Positions 45,801 to 57,142 of a stretch of DNA of 64,000 bases are shown in pieces (position 1 is the stretch's first letter; each line of letters opens with the position of its first letter). Both the position numbers and the translations under genes were made by a program. The DNA is from Alopecurus myosuroides (lineage: Eukaryota > Streptophyta > Magnoliopsida > Poales > Poaceae). The notes under the pieces are model-generated. The model ran no database searches. It had not been told where the DNA came from and was given only the letters and a program-made list of their open reading frames with translations. The stretch spans positions 47,439,682 to 47,503,681 of the forward strand of contig CM054059.1 in assembly GCA_028641055.1 (NCBI GenBank), written 5' to 3'.

Positions 45801-48085
45801 AAATAGCCAAAACTTGTTCTGTCTCTCTAAATTTTTCTGTTGCTCTAAAAAGTAAATCCTTCTAGGATGTGATAGTCCTTATCACTACAAAGCTTCTCCA
45901 ACTTGCCTCACTCAAAAATAATATCCCAAACTCCCTCTAAAAATCATGGAATAGCCCACTGATGTTTTACCAAAATGGATGGCATTTCCAAATGGTAACT
46001 CACCTTGATGCAAACTAAAATTCTACTGATAGGTATTGGAAAGGGCTTTCCAAAACAGTTGAGTTTGCTCAAAAATGTTTGGTATTTTTGAAGTTCTATT
46101 CATTTCAATTTTTAGGGTACTGTCTGGCATATGATTTTTAGAAAAATCATAAAAACTCAAAACAAGTTTCTGCCAGTGGGATATGGTTGCAATTTTGTAA
46201 GGCTAGTAGTACAAAAAATAGCAAGGTAAAATAAATTAATATGCTACCTTTTCTAAGCCTAAAGCTAACACCTAAAATAATCTGCCAGAAAAAAAGTATT
46301 TTCGTTTTTAACCGCAAACTGCCCAACGGGCCAGATCCGCAGCGCGCGGCCCAGTTAACGCGGGGCGCAGCCCGCCAGCACGCGCGCGCGCGCGAAGTGC
46401 ACGGTTCAAAGGGGGCCGTCGATTCGCAGATCGACGGTCCCTGTTCTTTCTTCCTCCCCGCGTCACTCCTCTCTCTCTCTCTCTCCTAACCGCGGACGAA
46501 CACCTCACGGGCACGGGGATTCGCTCACCTAGGGCTCGCGAGAAGCAAAGGGACGGTGCGGGGTCGAAGGAGGGTGGCTTGGGCGTTGCCGTGGCGCGGT
46601 TTCGGGCGGTGGCGACGAGTGTGCGCTGCGGCGGCTCGACGGCGTCCCGCGGCGGCTCCGAGGACGACGGCGATGAACCTGCAAGCGAGAGGGGGCAGGA
46701 GGATGTCAGGGAGGTAGGCACGAGTGCGGGGGTCACTGTGGAAGAGAAAGGAGGGTGGGAGGTGCGGTGATCGCGGCGCCACCTCGAGCTCGATCCGTTC
46801 GGGCCCGAAAATGGCCACGGCTTGCCTCGCTCGCAGAGAGCGAACGAGCAAGCGAGAGCTCGATGGGGTGGGTGAGTGTGGTGAGGTGAGTGCTGTGGCG
46901 AGAGGGATAGGCCTCTAGGGCTATGTAGGCACGAGTCCAAGGGGGAGGGCTCGGGTTGGCATGGCATGGGCATGCCCTTGCCCCTTGGGGGTTCTCCACG
47001 GCTAGCAATGGTTCCTATTGGTGCCTAGGGGTCAAGCAAGTACCAAAATGGTGAGCTAGGCCACAGCAAGGGTCAAGGTATGGGCAAAAGAAAAGAATAA
47101 CACTATTTCAACCACTCTAATGACATCACAATTTAGTCAAATGCCACCTCAGTTTTCTCCCTTCCTATCCAGCCAAAATAGGATCCAATGCCACCTTCTA
47201 GAAGGTTATTAACATGGTTTTCGAATTGGCAAGGTGGCCTGGCTTGGATCAGTGCACAAAAGCTAAAAACATTAAGTCCAAAAGTGTATTCACTGTTCTG
47301 TCAGAAAAATTCAGTTAGACAGTTTCTCTGAATTTTTCTAAGTGCTGGAAACAGCAGACAGAGATAGCAAAAGTTGGGCTTGTTTTCACCAAGCAAACCA
47401 GCTCTAAAATGAGTGATTTAAAATGCTCAACAAAGAACAACTATCCAAGTTTCAGATCCCACCATTTGATTTAAAAAAAAATGGGTTTATGGCTCTGAAA
47501 AAAAAATGGCAAAGTAGGTACATTCTCTGTTTTTAAAATGCTCAAATTTCTGTCTTAACAAGATGGCTCAAAAACCATCTTGGCATTGTGTGTTAATTTT
47601 CTTTGTAGGTTTTTCCAAGAGTGTAGTTTTGTTGTACTCATATCAGAGAGTAGTTTTGATCAAAGAAAAACCCTAATTGGATAATCCTTGTGATGGAAAA
47701 CAAGGGTTGAAAACAGCTACTTGGCTGTTTTTCAGGGCAAAATTTATATTGGAAAACCTAATGGAATCTTTTCCAAATAATTTTATTTCAAGCTTAAGTT
47801 GATTCCTAAACATTAATAACACATTTTCAAGTTGAAACAAAGGGTCACCTCAAGTCTTGAAAAATAATCTCATAAGAGCCTTAGTGGAAAACAAGGGAAA
47901 ACAATTATAAAGCAATGTGTTTCTTAGGAGAAAAACTCCTCAAGTGAGTGAAAAGAAACACACCACTAATATTGCATAGATAAACATCAGTACACAACAT
48001 GTTGTCCACTTAATTTGCATTACAAAGGTCTTAAGAGACTTGCTAAAATACTATTCTACAAGTGCTTAAAAACAGGGATGTGACA
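42886..48085 (-). repeat. 5' LTR (sense direction) of the chromovirus
   Basis: It is 5200 bp long and the twin of 31534-36733. It begins (plus) TGTAGAGGCCCC and ends ATGTGACA. It should hold the promoter for the extra ORF and gag-pol; I could not place a TATA box with confidence because the LTR is long and AT-rich outside its GC block (about 46.3-47.0 kb). Confidence 0.95.
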
Positions 48086-49170
48086 GCGAGTAAATCAGTT
48101 GTGATCTCTCGTTCACATGTCAACGGACTGCCAGAGACGTACGCTATAGGTCTTGCGAGACTACATGCACATGGGTGGGAGCCCTTACTTCCCATGGACT
48201 CTGGGGTCTATGAGTGTCTGCCAGGGGCGCCTAGGTCTCCATCGTGAGGGGTGGAATCAGGGGTTCAACCTGCTGGTGGAAATGGGTGGGCATGCGTTGT
48301 GCGGAGAAGCATGATTTGGCTTGGACCAACAACCGGGCCCCACACCTAAGTGGGCGTGGACAGGAAATTAAGCCTGGTTGTGCAACATGGTCTTGGTCGT
48401 CCATGGGTAAAGTAACGCACCTCTGCAGAGTGTAAAAGGATGTGGCATGTTACCCCCTGTTCCGGGAAGGAACTGCGAACGCTACAGGAAAGGCAACTCC
48501 ATGAAGTTCTAGTCCTGTGATGGTCTGGCGGGCATAGTTTTCGGAATTAAAAGAAACCTCTTGAAGAAAGATTTACAAAACCTTGCAATAGCTTATGACT
48601 CTTTCGAGTTTAAAGCTTTAGTTAGTGCATCAAACTACCCACTATATATAATGAACTAGCTGAGTAACGCTCGTTACTCATTAATTCCTGTTTGACCCCT
48701 GCTTAGAGTTGAAGCCTGATGGAAGTCGTCATCATGAAGCCATCGCTACCTCATGAATCTAGGAGGAGTCATCTCTTACTTAGTCCGTAAAGCATCATCA
48801 TCAACAACGCTGGTGGAGGAGATGCTATCAAGGTGTAGGTGGAGAACATTCTCGGACTTAGCTGTTACAAGCCATAGATTAGGGCTGACATGAGCCGTAG
48901 TGGATTAGGTTCTGAGCTAGAGTTATTCTCCAGCTTGGAGCTTCGCATTGCTTCTTCTGATGTTTCATTTGCATGAGATCTTCTTGATTCATCAAAGAGA
49001 TTCTCAAGATTTTATAATGAAGTTTGTATCCTATAGCTTTGCTTGGACCTGCTATGTTTCTGTTGTACCACTCTGAGAGATGTAATATTCACAGATAAAT
49101 CCTTCTGTGAGTATTATGTCATCGACTTACGCACTACACATGAAGTGGTGTGCTGGGTCTCCACAAGGGG

Positions 49171-51096
49171 TCTCCTTGCCGGACCCCCTTAGCACTTTGA
49201 AAATATTGTCCCATCACATTATTGAGCTTGACACTCACGGTTCCATTGTGCAAAATATTTTTGATCCAAGAACACTAGAGGTTGTTAAACCCTCTCACCC
49301 TATGGCAATTAAGCAAAAAATCCCTGTTGACCTTGTCATACGCCTTTTCAAAGTTGATTTTTAACACGGCACCCGTTTTCTTTTTAACATGAACATGATG
49401 CATGATTTCATGTAAAGAGAGGACCCCATCCATAATATTCCTATTCTTGATAAAGGCATTCTGCTGGATACTAATGAGCTTATTGGTAAAATGTTCAAGT
49501 ATGATATTCAAAGTCTTAGTTATCAACTAATAAATGCATCTCAACAAGAAAATGGGTCTAAGTTGCTGGATTTTATTTGCATCACAAGTTTTCAGAAGCA
49601 AGGTAATAATACTGTAATTTAGCCGCTAGACATCCAAGGTCCCACTATGAAAATGAGTGAAAAGGTTCATAATATCACCTCTAACAACCTCCCAACAATG
49701 CTGATAAAATTCAGCAGGTATACTATCTGGACTAGGAGCCCTATTAGGTTCCATCGAGAACAAGGCATTTTTCACCTCCTCCACAGTGAAAGGTCTCTTA
49801 AGCACATTATTATCTTCCTCCGACAACATCTCATGATTTTCCCACAACTCAGGGGATATCTCAAAAAGATTACCTGTTGCAGGGCCAAAAAGGGTTTTAT
49901 AGTAAGAGGTTGCATTTTCAACAAATTTTCAGTACCTTCAATAAAAACCCCATAATCTTCAAGGGAATGCACATTATTTTTCCTCTTTCTACCGTTAGCT
50001 ATTCGATGGAAATAGGCCGTATTTAGGTCACCTTGCAGCAACCATCTAGCATGGGCCCGCCGATGCCAATAGTTCTCCTCCTCAGCATCCATATTAAAAA
50101 GTTCCACTTGGATAAAAGTTTTACGCATAGAAGCATGCATCAGGAGTAAAATCCCGTTCTTCTAAACTTTCCAAAGTTTCAAGCTCAGTTCTAAGATCTT
50201 TCTTACTCTTCTTAAAGGCTCCAAACAAGTTCGAACCCCAACCTTTGAATTTTTTTTTTATTCTTTTTAACTTAATATTCAGGACATCGATAGGATCCAA
50301 TACATTTACAGGCCTCCCCCAAATCTCAGCCACCTTAGGCAGGAACTCACTATTTTTTAGCCAGGATTTATCAAACTTGAACTCCCTCCTTTTGGGTGCA
50401 ATAGGGGCCCCACCATGCTCAAGCGATAGGATATTATGGTTTGATCGATCCCTGAATTTTTTTCTCAAGGTGGCCAAAGGAAATAAAGCTTCCCAATCAG
50501 GAGACATAAGAACTCGGTCCAATTTTTCTAACATGTGATTTTTTTTGCTGATTCGACCAGGAATACTTAGAACCCAGCAGATAGACTTCCCCTAAGACAC
50601 AAAGTGTGAATAATGGAGTTGAAAACGTAGGACCGTAGGCTTATTTTTTTCAGAAACATATCTCAGGATGTTAATATCTCCTCCCACAACAAAAGGACAG
50701 TCCATCATATTATAAAAAGGGGAAAGCTCCGCTAAAAAGACAGCTTTAAGGTTTTCATGGGCAGGACCATACACTACTATCGGAGCCCAACGACACTTTT
50801 TAATTTTGTCCCAAAAATTCATACGAACCATGAAATCACCCAATTTCACCGTCTTCACTTCTAGGGTCTCATACTTGGCCCCACAAAGAATACCCCAAGA
50901 TTTTCCCACCGAGGGGATCCACTTCCAAAAGTACTTATTCTCAGGGTACATCTTACGAAAGAAACTTTGAGTATAGGTTTTTTCATTTTTCTTGTAAACC
51001 AGTAAAATCTAGGTTACAATCTCTCATGATGTCAGTGAGGCAGGTAGAAAGCCCTTTTTTACCTACCCCGCTAATATTCCAAAAGGTAGATGTCAT
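49171..51096 (-). pseudogene. LINE-A ORF2, first half: endonuclease and RT fingers, broken
   Basis: ORF2 starts 'MTSTFWNISGVGKKGLST', the usual first strand of the APE-type endonuclease. Its ATG overlaps the ORF1 stop in the tetranucleotide ATGA. Further endonuclease text is 'WAPIVVYGPAHENLKAVFLAEL' and 'PFVVGGDINILR' (50592-50951). The linker and RT fingers follow with 'NALFSMEPNRAPSPDSIPAEFY' (49626-49847) and 'QQNAFIKNRNIMDGV' plus 'LKINFEKAYDKVN' (49275-49526). Stops and frame changes separate these pieces. The frame is cut at 'RQGDP' by the solo-LTR insertion. Confidence 0.85.
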
Positions 51097-53354
51097 TTAA
51101 GACGACGAGGAATGTTTTTGTTCCTGATAGGTCTACTAGGAGCCAGAATAGACGTGTCAATTTTATTTTGACTTCTAGTCACAGGTTTACTAACAACCTC
51201 ACTTTTCCTACCCCCAAGTTTCTTTCGCTTTCCTGACTTAACAACTGTTAAAGTGGTATCCACATTCTCATCCTCCAACCAAGTAAGACACACAGGAGTC
51301 CTAGACCCATTGTCATGAACAACAACCAAAGGAGTATTATTAATGGACATGTTCTTATTATTCCAGTTATTTCTAGAAACTTCTAATTCACGCAACATGT
51401 CAATGCTCTCAAAATTATCTGAAGGAATATCCACACCCATCACAAAAGCTCTAGCCATAATTTCTAAATTCGAAAGAACAGAAAAGGCATTGCTAGATGG
51501 TACAGTATTACCTTCCAAATTCCTCTTCCTAGACACCTCTTCTGCCCGCTGCAGCACTTTGTGCATCTTCTCCAACGCAGCTCTGCCCCCACCACCAATC
51601 GAGGCATCAGGCTGCGCAATAGGAGATACATCTCTAGGAAGGTCTCCAGACACATGTTTAGAAAGAGGGGATTGCACAAAATAATCCTATCTTTCCTCCA
51701 TAATGGGAGAGGAATCCATTTCCACTTCCTCCACAACTAGCTCATCGAGCCACACCTTGCCAGAAACCACAACAACATAGGAAACCATAGTCAGGCCTTT
51801 AGATTTACTAGGCACCACGGGAGACACAGTTTCTTTCTCCATTGTTGGGAGTGATAGGATCCCACACCCTCAAGACCTGATCAGCCTGCACATTGTCCAC
51901 TACAGGAGTACACAACTGACTAACAGAATCCACACCATCATGCAACAGAGACCCTTTGTTCCCCAGGTTTTTCACATTCCCACTGTTTTCCCCCTTTCCC
52001 CCCTAGCAATAGCATCAATCAGCAGTTCATTATCATCACCATCACTTTCCTCTTCATAGGTATGCTCAGAAATAATAGGCAAAGTGTGAGAAAGGGTTCT
52101 TTCCATTCCATTTATGCTAGAAGGAATCAAAGAACGATCAACTTGCTATCCAGGCGAGGCAGCAGAAGCAGCAGAGAAATTTTCAGTTCTAGCTCTTTTA
52201 GGACAGGCCCGAGATTCAGTATTACCAGCATGAACAGTTATCTTAACAGCCGGTGGACCTTGCACCACCACGGACTCAACCTCATAAGTGAAATCACAGA
52301 AAAAATCACGAATAACCCCTTCTGCAACACCAGGCACTTGAGAGATGTCCCTACAACCAAGGAGGATCCGACAGTACTCGGGCTTATGTAATGTGGCTTG
52401 ATCCACCTCAAGGGCAACACCAACCAAGGAACCAGCGTAAGCCACATGAGCGTCACACCTTTTTTCCACATGAATATTGCGAACCCTAACCCAGGCCTTG
52501 TGCATCAACCCTTTTGCACCCACAGAAGCTCATTTCCATACGTCTACCAATGTAACAAGCACGTTCAAATTATTTAGGATTAGGGAAACACATAACAAAT
52601 TGAGTAGCATTGATGGACCTAGCAGTACATCTCCAACTCGACCTCAAATCCTCATTGAACTCTTGCTCAAGCTCTCTGGAAGTAGGATTTCCCTCTACAA
52701 CTGTAACCACTAAGGTAGCAGCTCGTTCCTTGACCTGCCTAGCGGAGGAGGAATCGGGGAAGTAAAAGAACCCCTGCCCAGGCGACTGGAAAGCACACAT
52801 CGCGGCAAATACACTCCCAAGGAAGGATGGCCTGACAAATCTGAGAGATGTGCCCCAGTTTGCCGCATCTTTCGCACCTAATAGTAGGACATCACGCAGT
52901 AAAGTGGGCGTTACCGTTGCAATGCAGACAAGGAGAAGGGGACCCCTACGCCGACGCGAGAGTCTTCTGCGCAGCCGGCCCAGTCGAGGAAGACCCGTGA
53001 GCCCCGCCATGGCCGTCTCTTTCCACCGTGTTGCCCCTGGCAGCTCCCCCTTGTTCACTGCGCCGCAGCAGCGTCCCACCTCTCAGATCCAGAGGAGATG
53101 GGGTTTCTTCCAGATCCAGTAGACGGTGTGCGCTGCCACACGTTGTTGCGGCTCGACGGCTGCGGCGTGTTGTTGCCACCAGTTCGACCCCCGCCGTCGT
53201 TGTTGCTTCCCCCACGTCGCCCTCCAAACTTCCCGCCACCATCCCCCACCGACGTCGATGAGAGAGTGGGCGATGTATGAGTATTTTGATGTGGCGGAGA
53301 GGAAACAACTTGAGAAAAGGATCTAGTATCACCCCTACCTTCCCCCGCCATCAT
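51093..53354 (-). pseudogene. LINE-A ORF1 (nucleic-acid-binding, DUF4283-type), broken
   Basis: It starts 'MMAGEGRGDTRSFSQVVSS', typical of plant LINE ORF1 proteins, followed by a Gly/Asn/Ser-rich stretch. Later pieces in other frames include 'LRFVRPSFLGSVFAAMCAF', 'FVMCFPNPK', 'GLMHKAWVRVRNI' and 'YCRILLGCRDISQVP', consistent with a DUF4283 and zinc-knuckle region. It ends '...APSRPIRNKNIPRRLK' at the ORF2 start. At least three frame changes are needed to follow it. The protein would bind LINE RNA. Confidence 0.75.
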
Positions 53355-53975
53355 TAATACGAGTTGGAAGGAGGATGATTTGGAGGAGTCGAAACCCTAG
53401 ATCTCGACCAGAAATGAGACAGGAGATGGGTGAGATCGACCGGTGTGGAAGTATTTGACTCACCCTCGTTGGCCTGGTGGACCTCGACTGTAGCGGATGG
53501 GCTGCGTGGGCTGGCACCGCCATTGGACCCCCTCTCCCGCTCCTCCTGGGCCACTCTTAGCACCCCGACTCACCCGGTCGTGGTAGGACCCGACGAAAAG
53601 TCGTCGTCGACGTGGACAAGAGAGGGACGAACACGGTGGCGCTGCCGATTGGGATCGTCGCGATCCGCTTCACCACCCTCGCCCGATGAGCCGGGAACTC
53701 AATCCCCGATCCCTCCTCCACCGTCTCTCCTTCCTGCAGGCACCGCACGTCCACCACGAGTCTGTCATGGTCAAAGAGAACCAGGCGCGCCGCCTCAGCC
53801 CGCGGGAGGAAGGAGCCGGCAAGGGAGGAGGAAGGCTCGATCGCCGGTGGGAGCGTGGACGAGAAGGATGCCGAGCACCGCACGTCATGAGAGCCGAGAG
53901 AGGTGGTCATGATGTCTCCCAAGAAGAATTTGTGCTGGATGGTTTACGTACGGTAATACTATGTTATGCTAGCTC

Positions 53976-54767
53976 CAAGCTTGTGTTTCTGCCGCTAAAT
54001 TAAAAACCCTGCTCCAAGGAATTAAGCTCATCCCCATCGTGGGTACGGGTACTACACGCGGTTATTCTCTTCTAATAAATGGAAAGGGAACACGAGGCCA
54101 GCAGCAGCTTTAGAACGAACCGACCGGCAGGCAGGGTCCGGGCGCGAGAGCATGGTTTTCCGATCTCCGGTACCGATGCATGCGCCGATGCGCGCGCGCC
54201 CACGTACCATGTCATGTACAGTAGTAGATGTAGTAGGAGTAGTACTACTGTTCGTGCCGCTAGCAGTAGCACACACACGCACTAGCTCCACAGATTCCGT
54301 CATCGTCACCTCGATGGATCAAAGCAATATATCCGTTCGGGGTGACCGCCGTGGGTACTACTCCCGTGGTACACCGTACACGTACGCACTTTCCGAAGGG
54401 AGAGTATACAGTGAACACGAGGACATCTTCTGCTCTTTCTTCGTTCACGGAGAAAGCTATAGCATGGCGTACGTGCTACATCCGCGCCCGGCCGTACGAA
54501 GCAGCTGCTCCTGTACTGTACTGTAGCGTCGAACGGGCCGACCGGGAGGGGTCCGTCCGCGCGAGAGAGTACGTACGCTTTTCCCCGGTACCGATGCATG
54601 CGCGCGCGCGCGGGCGTCATACGCACTGTAGAGCTAGCAGTAGCGCACACCGCAGACGCGCTAGCTCCATCCATCGCCGCATGCACATGCACAATTACTC
54701 CTTGATTGCGTGCTTCGTCTTTCTGGTGAAACTGGCCTCCGGCCGCATTCAGATGATGCATGGATTC
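53976..54767. other. pre-insertion flank with a direct duplication
   Basis: This is non-TE sequence between two LINE insertions. Two segments, about 54110-54300 and 54528-54690, share the same order of phrases: 'cgaccgg.agg', 'gcgcgagag', 'ccggtaccgatgcatgcgc', 'gctagcagtagc.cacac' and 'cgctagctcca'. No gene is evident. If LINE-A is removed this block would lie about 1.8 kb upstream of the WUS start codon. Confidence 0.5.
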
Positions 54768-54779
54768 CGACCAAACACT

Positions 54780-55723
54780 TTTTTTTTTTTGAACAGGGAA
54801 GGGTCCCCGAGGACCTAGAAACTGCATTGATGAGTCAAAGCGGTGCAACATATTACACAGAGGACCTTACAGAAAATAAGAAGTGCAACTAGGTCTCTGG
54901 AAACAAAGAAAAAAAACTCGAAAACAACCAAGGAAACACAATCGCCGTCTTCGCCGTCGCCGCTGTGCTTGTGGCCTCTAGCAACGACCCCCCACTCCAG
55001 CATCGGGGACAGAACCACTTGATACGGGATGGGAATACATGCCGCTGCGATTCCACCGAAGGGCCTCCCATGGAGGTTGAAGATAACCTGGCGCCACGAC
55101 GCCAAGTCTCGGAGCAGTTGCCCGCCAGCTTCAGTAGTCGGCATCATTCACTTCCCGACCTCCTCCAGCGCCAGCAGCCACCGCAACCAGCCGCCTCATC
55201 TTCTCGCCACCGCGGCAAAACAGAGGAAGCAACCGAGCCACCGTAACACTGAACTGAAGAAAGCATATGCGATACTTATTGAACCGAGTTGACGCTGAAA
55301 CCTCCGCAGCAAGGTGGAAGCTGAGCACCAAAAGCTCGGCGCCACCACCCCACACCGCACCACGGCAGGGCAGAAGAACTCGGAGAGGGGAAGACGGCCT
55401 TATTCCCGAAGAACTCTCGCTGTAGCTCCACCCCTAGCCACAACTCCTGCCACCAGAGCTGAGCAGCAATGGAAACCAAGGCGAGCACGCCCCAGATCCG
55501 GCCGATGGAATCCGGCGCTCCACTTCGAATCGCCACACAGGACAAGCAACAAGGAAAAGGAAACCTACCCCTAATATCTATAGCCCAAGCAGCACATCCT
55601 CCTCCACGCCAGCCGCCGGAGCCGCCAGTGGGGAAAGAGAAGCGCGCCGGGAAGCTCCCCTGAAGACTGGATTCGACTCTCAAGAGCGACAGGGGGTGGT
55701 GATGATCGAAGCCAACCTCATGT
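54780..55723 (-). mobile_element. 5'-truncated LINE tail, 0.94 kb, 12-bp target duplication
   Basis: The identical 12-mer CGACCAAACACT flanks it (54768-54779 and 55724-55735). On minus it ends '...GACCCTTCCCTGTTC' plus a run of A. The 'CCCTGTTC' plus poly-A end matches the LINE tail ending at 24521, so both are from related families. It has no intact domain. Confidence 0.75.
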
Positions 55724-55815
55724 CGACCAAACACTCTTCGACGCAACTCATTTAACTTCACGTTTATTCATTAATTTTCCATGTAAGAACATCGTTTAGG
55801 CTAGCATCTACGCAC

Positions 55816-55901
55816 TTCTCTGTCCCGAAATATAAGACCTATCATTTGCTAGGTTAAATTAGCCTACCAACAAAAATGTGTTCTGTTCTAGGACGGAGGT
55901 A
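55816..55901. mobile_element. degraded Stowaway-type MITE
   Basis: The left part 'ctctgtcccgaaatataag' and right part 'ctaggacggaggtag' are recognisable Stowaway ends, but the left terminus has lost its TA and first bases. About 86 bp, non-coding. Confidence 0.5.
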
Positions 55902-57142
55902 GTAGTTCACAAAAACCGTGGCAGTTTAGACATGGATCTACTCTAGCATGTAAATCTTCCGAAGATCCTATCTTTTAAGATGATTTACATGCAATACTGG
56001 TTGGTAACGTCGGCAAAGAAAATTTAGACGATGCTCAAAACGGTGCTTTGAAGTAAAAAAATACAAGAAAACATCAACTCTACTAAAAAGTTTTAACACA
56101 TAATCTCCAAGAAAGAAGAAACCCTAGTTGCCACCTATCTCCTCTGTCTCCGTCCAACAATCAACGGGTCCCGACCTCCTCCTTCTTGCAGGAGGAGTGG
56201 GGTCCACGAACAATGCGCTTGTGTAGTTAGGTACCAAAAGTTGACGTTGATCAACAAGCAAAGACATTATGGTGACCACAGATGCGTTGTGCTGAATAAG
56301 AATAAGGTTTTTCGCCTCCTCGTCCACCTCATCAGAGGAGATCTTGTTGATGGTGTTGAGGAGGGTACCTCGTTGGAAGGGTTTTTTCTGGCTAGATTAA
56401 ACGAGGTGCACCACTTCTAGGGAGTAACGGTCAAAAGGTTCCATCATGGAAGGGTGGTTGGCGGCCGTGGTTTTTTCTCTTCCTCATTGGAAGGGTTTTT
56501 CACGTTAAAAATCTCGTGTCCCATGTCGTGCTAGATCTCTTTTGTTCATCGTTTTTTGTGCTATTGTTTATAACAAAAAGATCTCGATTATATTTGGAGT
56601 GATTCTATTTACTTCGGGTGAATTTTTATATAGTGCATTCAATATTCCAACACATCCATGTCTAATTCGACTTAGGTTTTCTTATTATGTCTAAGTCGTT
56701 GGTGCTAGCTAACCGTAATCTTCATTTCCCCTATCATACATCGATCTCAGACATCAGATGGCTCAAATTGTTTTCTACCTTCTTCTAGACATAGAAAATT
56801 TTCAGACGAGTAAGATTTAACAAGATATATGAAATTTTATGTAGTTGGGGGGGGGGGGGGGGCTAAGTGTCCTATATATAAGACATATTTTTTCCTTCTG
56901 AAAATGACAGGTTTACACGCATGGACTGCATCCGTGATCCATGTGCCAACATTGTGTGATACTAGCAACTTTAAAATAGAACTCAAGCAGTAAGTACATA
57001 ATTTTCACCCTAAAATTTTGTGAGGAAACCCTTACTAAACAAAACTTGCACGAGGGAAATTTGTCCAGCGAAAGATTTAGAATTTGTATACTTGTTTGAA
57101 TCCTTTCCTGCACTTTAAAATTGAAATACTACCTGTTGCTAG
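55902..57142. other. intergenic, no gene recognised
   Basis: Mostly AT-rich, low-copy-looking sequence. A run of 16 G lies at 56847-56862. No transposon ends, host gene or RNA gene could be supported. A small minus frame at 56124-56327 has no family resemblance. Confidence 0.4.

Larger units (their letters stand above)
31534..48085 (-). mobile_element. full-length chromoviral Ty3/gypsy retrotransposon, 16,552 bp
   Basis: The 5-bp duplication GCGAG flanks the element (31529-31533 and 48086-48090). The LTRs are 5200 bp each, with TGT...ACA ends. In sense (minus) order: LTR, primer-binding site for initiator tRNA-Met, an extra ORF of 318 codons, gag-pol with a C-terminal chromodomain, polypurine tract, LTR. 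The gag-PR-RT-RH-INT order with chromodomain and very long LTRs fits the Tekay/Del branch. All parts needed for movement look present and open. Confidence 0.95.
26651..49165 (+). mobile_element. solo LTR (about 5.96 kb) of a long-LTR gypsy family, split by a chromovirus
   Basis: The insert in LINE-A starts TGTAACATCCC and ends GGGTCTCCACA, flanked by TGGGG (26646-26650) and AGGGG (49166-49170), a 5-bp duplication with one change. Without the chromovirus and its duplication (31534-48090) it is about 5.96 kb. It has no gag, pol, primer-binding site or second LTR, so a solo LTR left by unequal recombination is the simplest reading. Its first bases match the first bases of the nested chromovirus LTR in sense direction (TGTCACATCCC), suggesting a related long-LTR family. 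The content is AT-rich (26.7-29.2 and 30.1-31.5 kb), with a GC-rich CT-repeat block at 29.38-29.95 kb and a TGACGTCA array. Confidence 0.7.
49166..53975 (-). mobile_element. LINE-A, 5' half
   Basis: This is the 5' half of the LINE whose 3' half is at 24579-26650. Together they make about 6.9 kb, full length for a plant L1-type LINE. The 5' boundary is set by the target-duplication candidate CAAGCTTGTG at 53976-53985. A GC-rich leader (53.36-53.97 kb) precedes ORF1. ORF1 and ORF2 are listed separately. Confidence 0.8.

Noticed and set aside
56847..56862. Run of 16 G considered as a G-quadruplex signal
   Set aside because: An isolated homopolymer without flanking gene or structure; may also be an assembly artefact.
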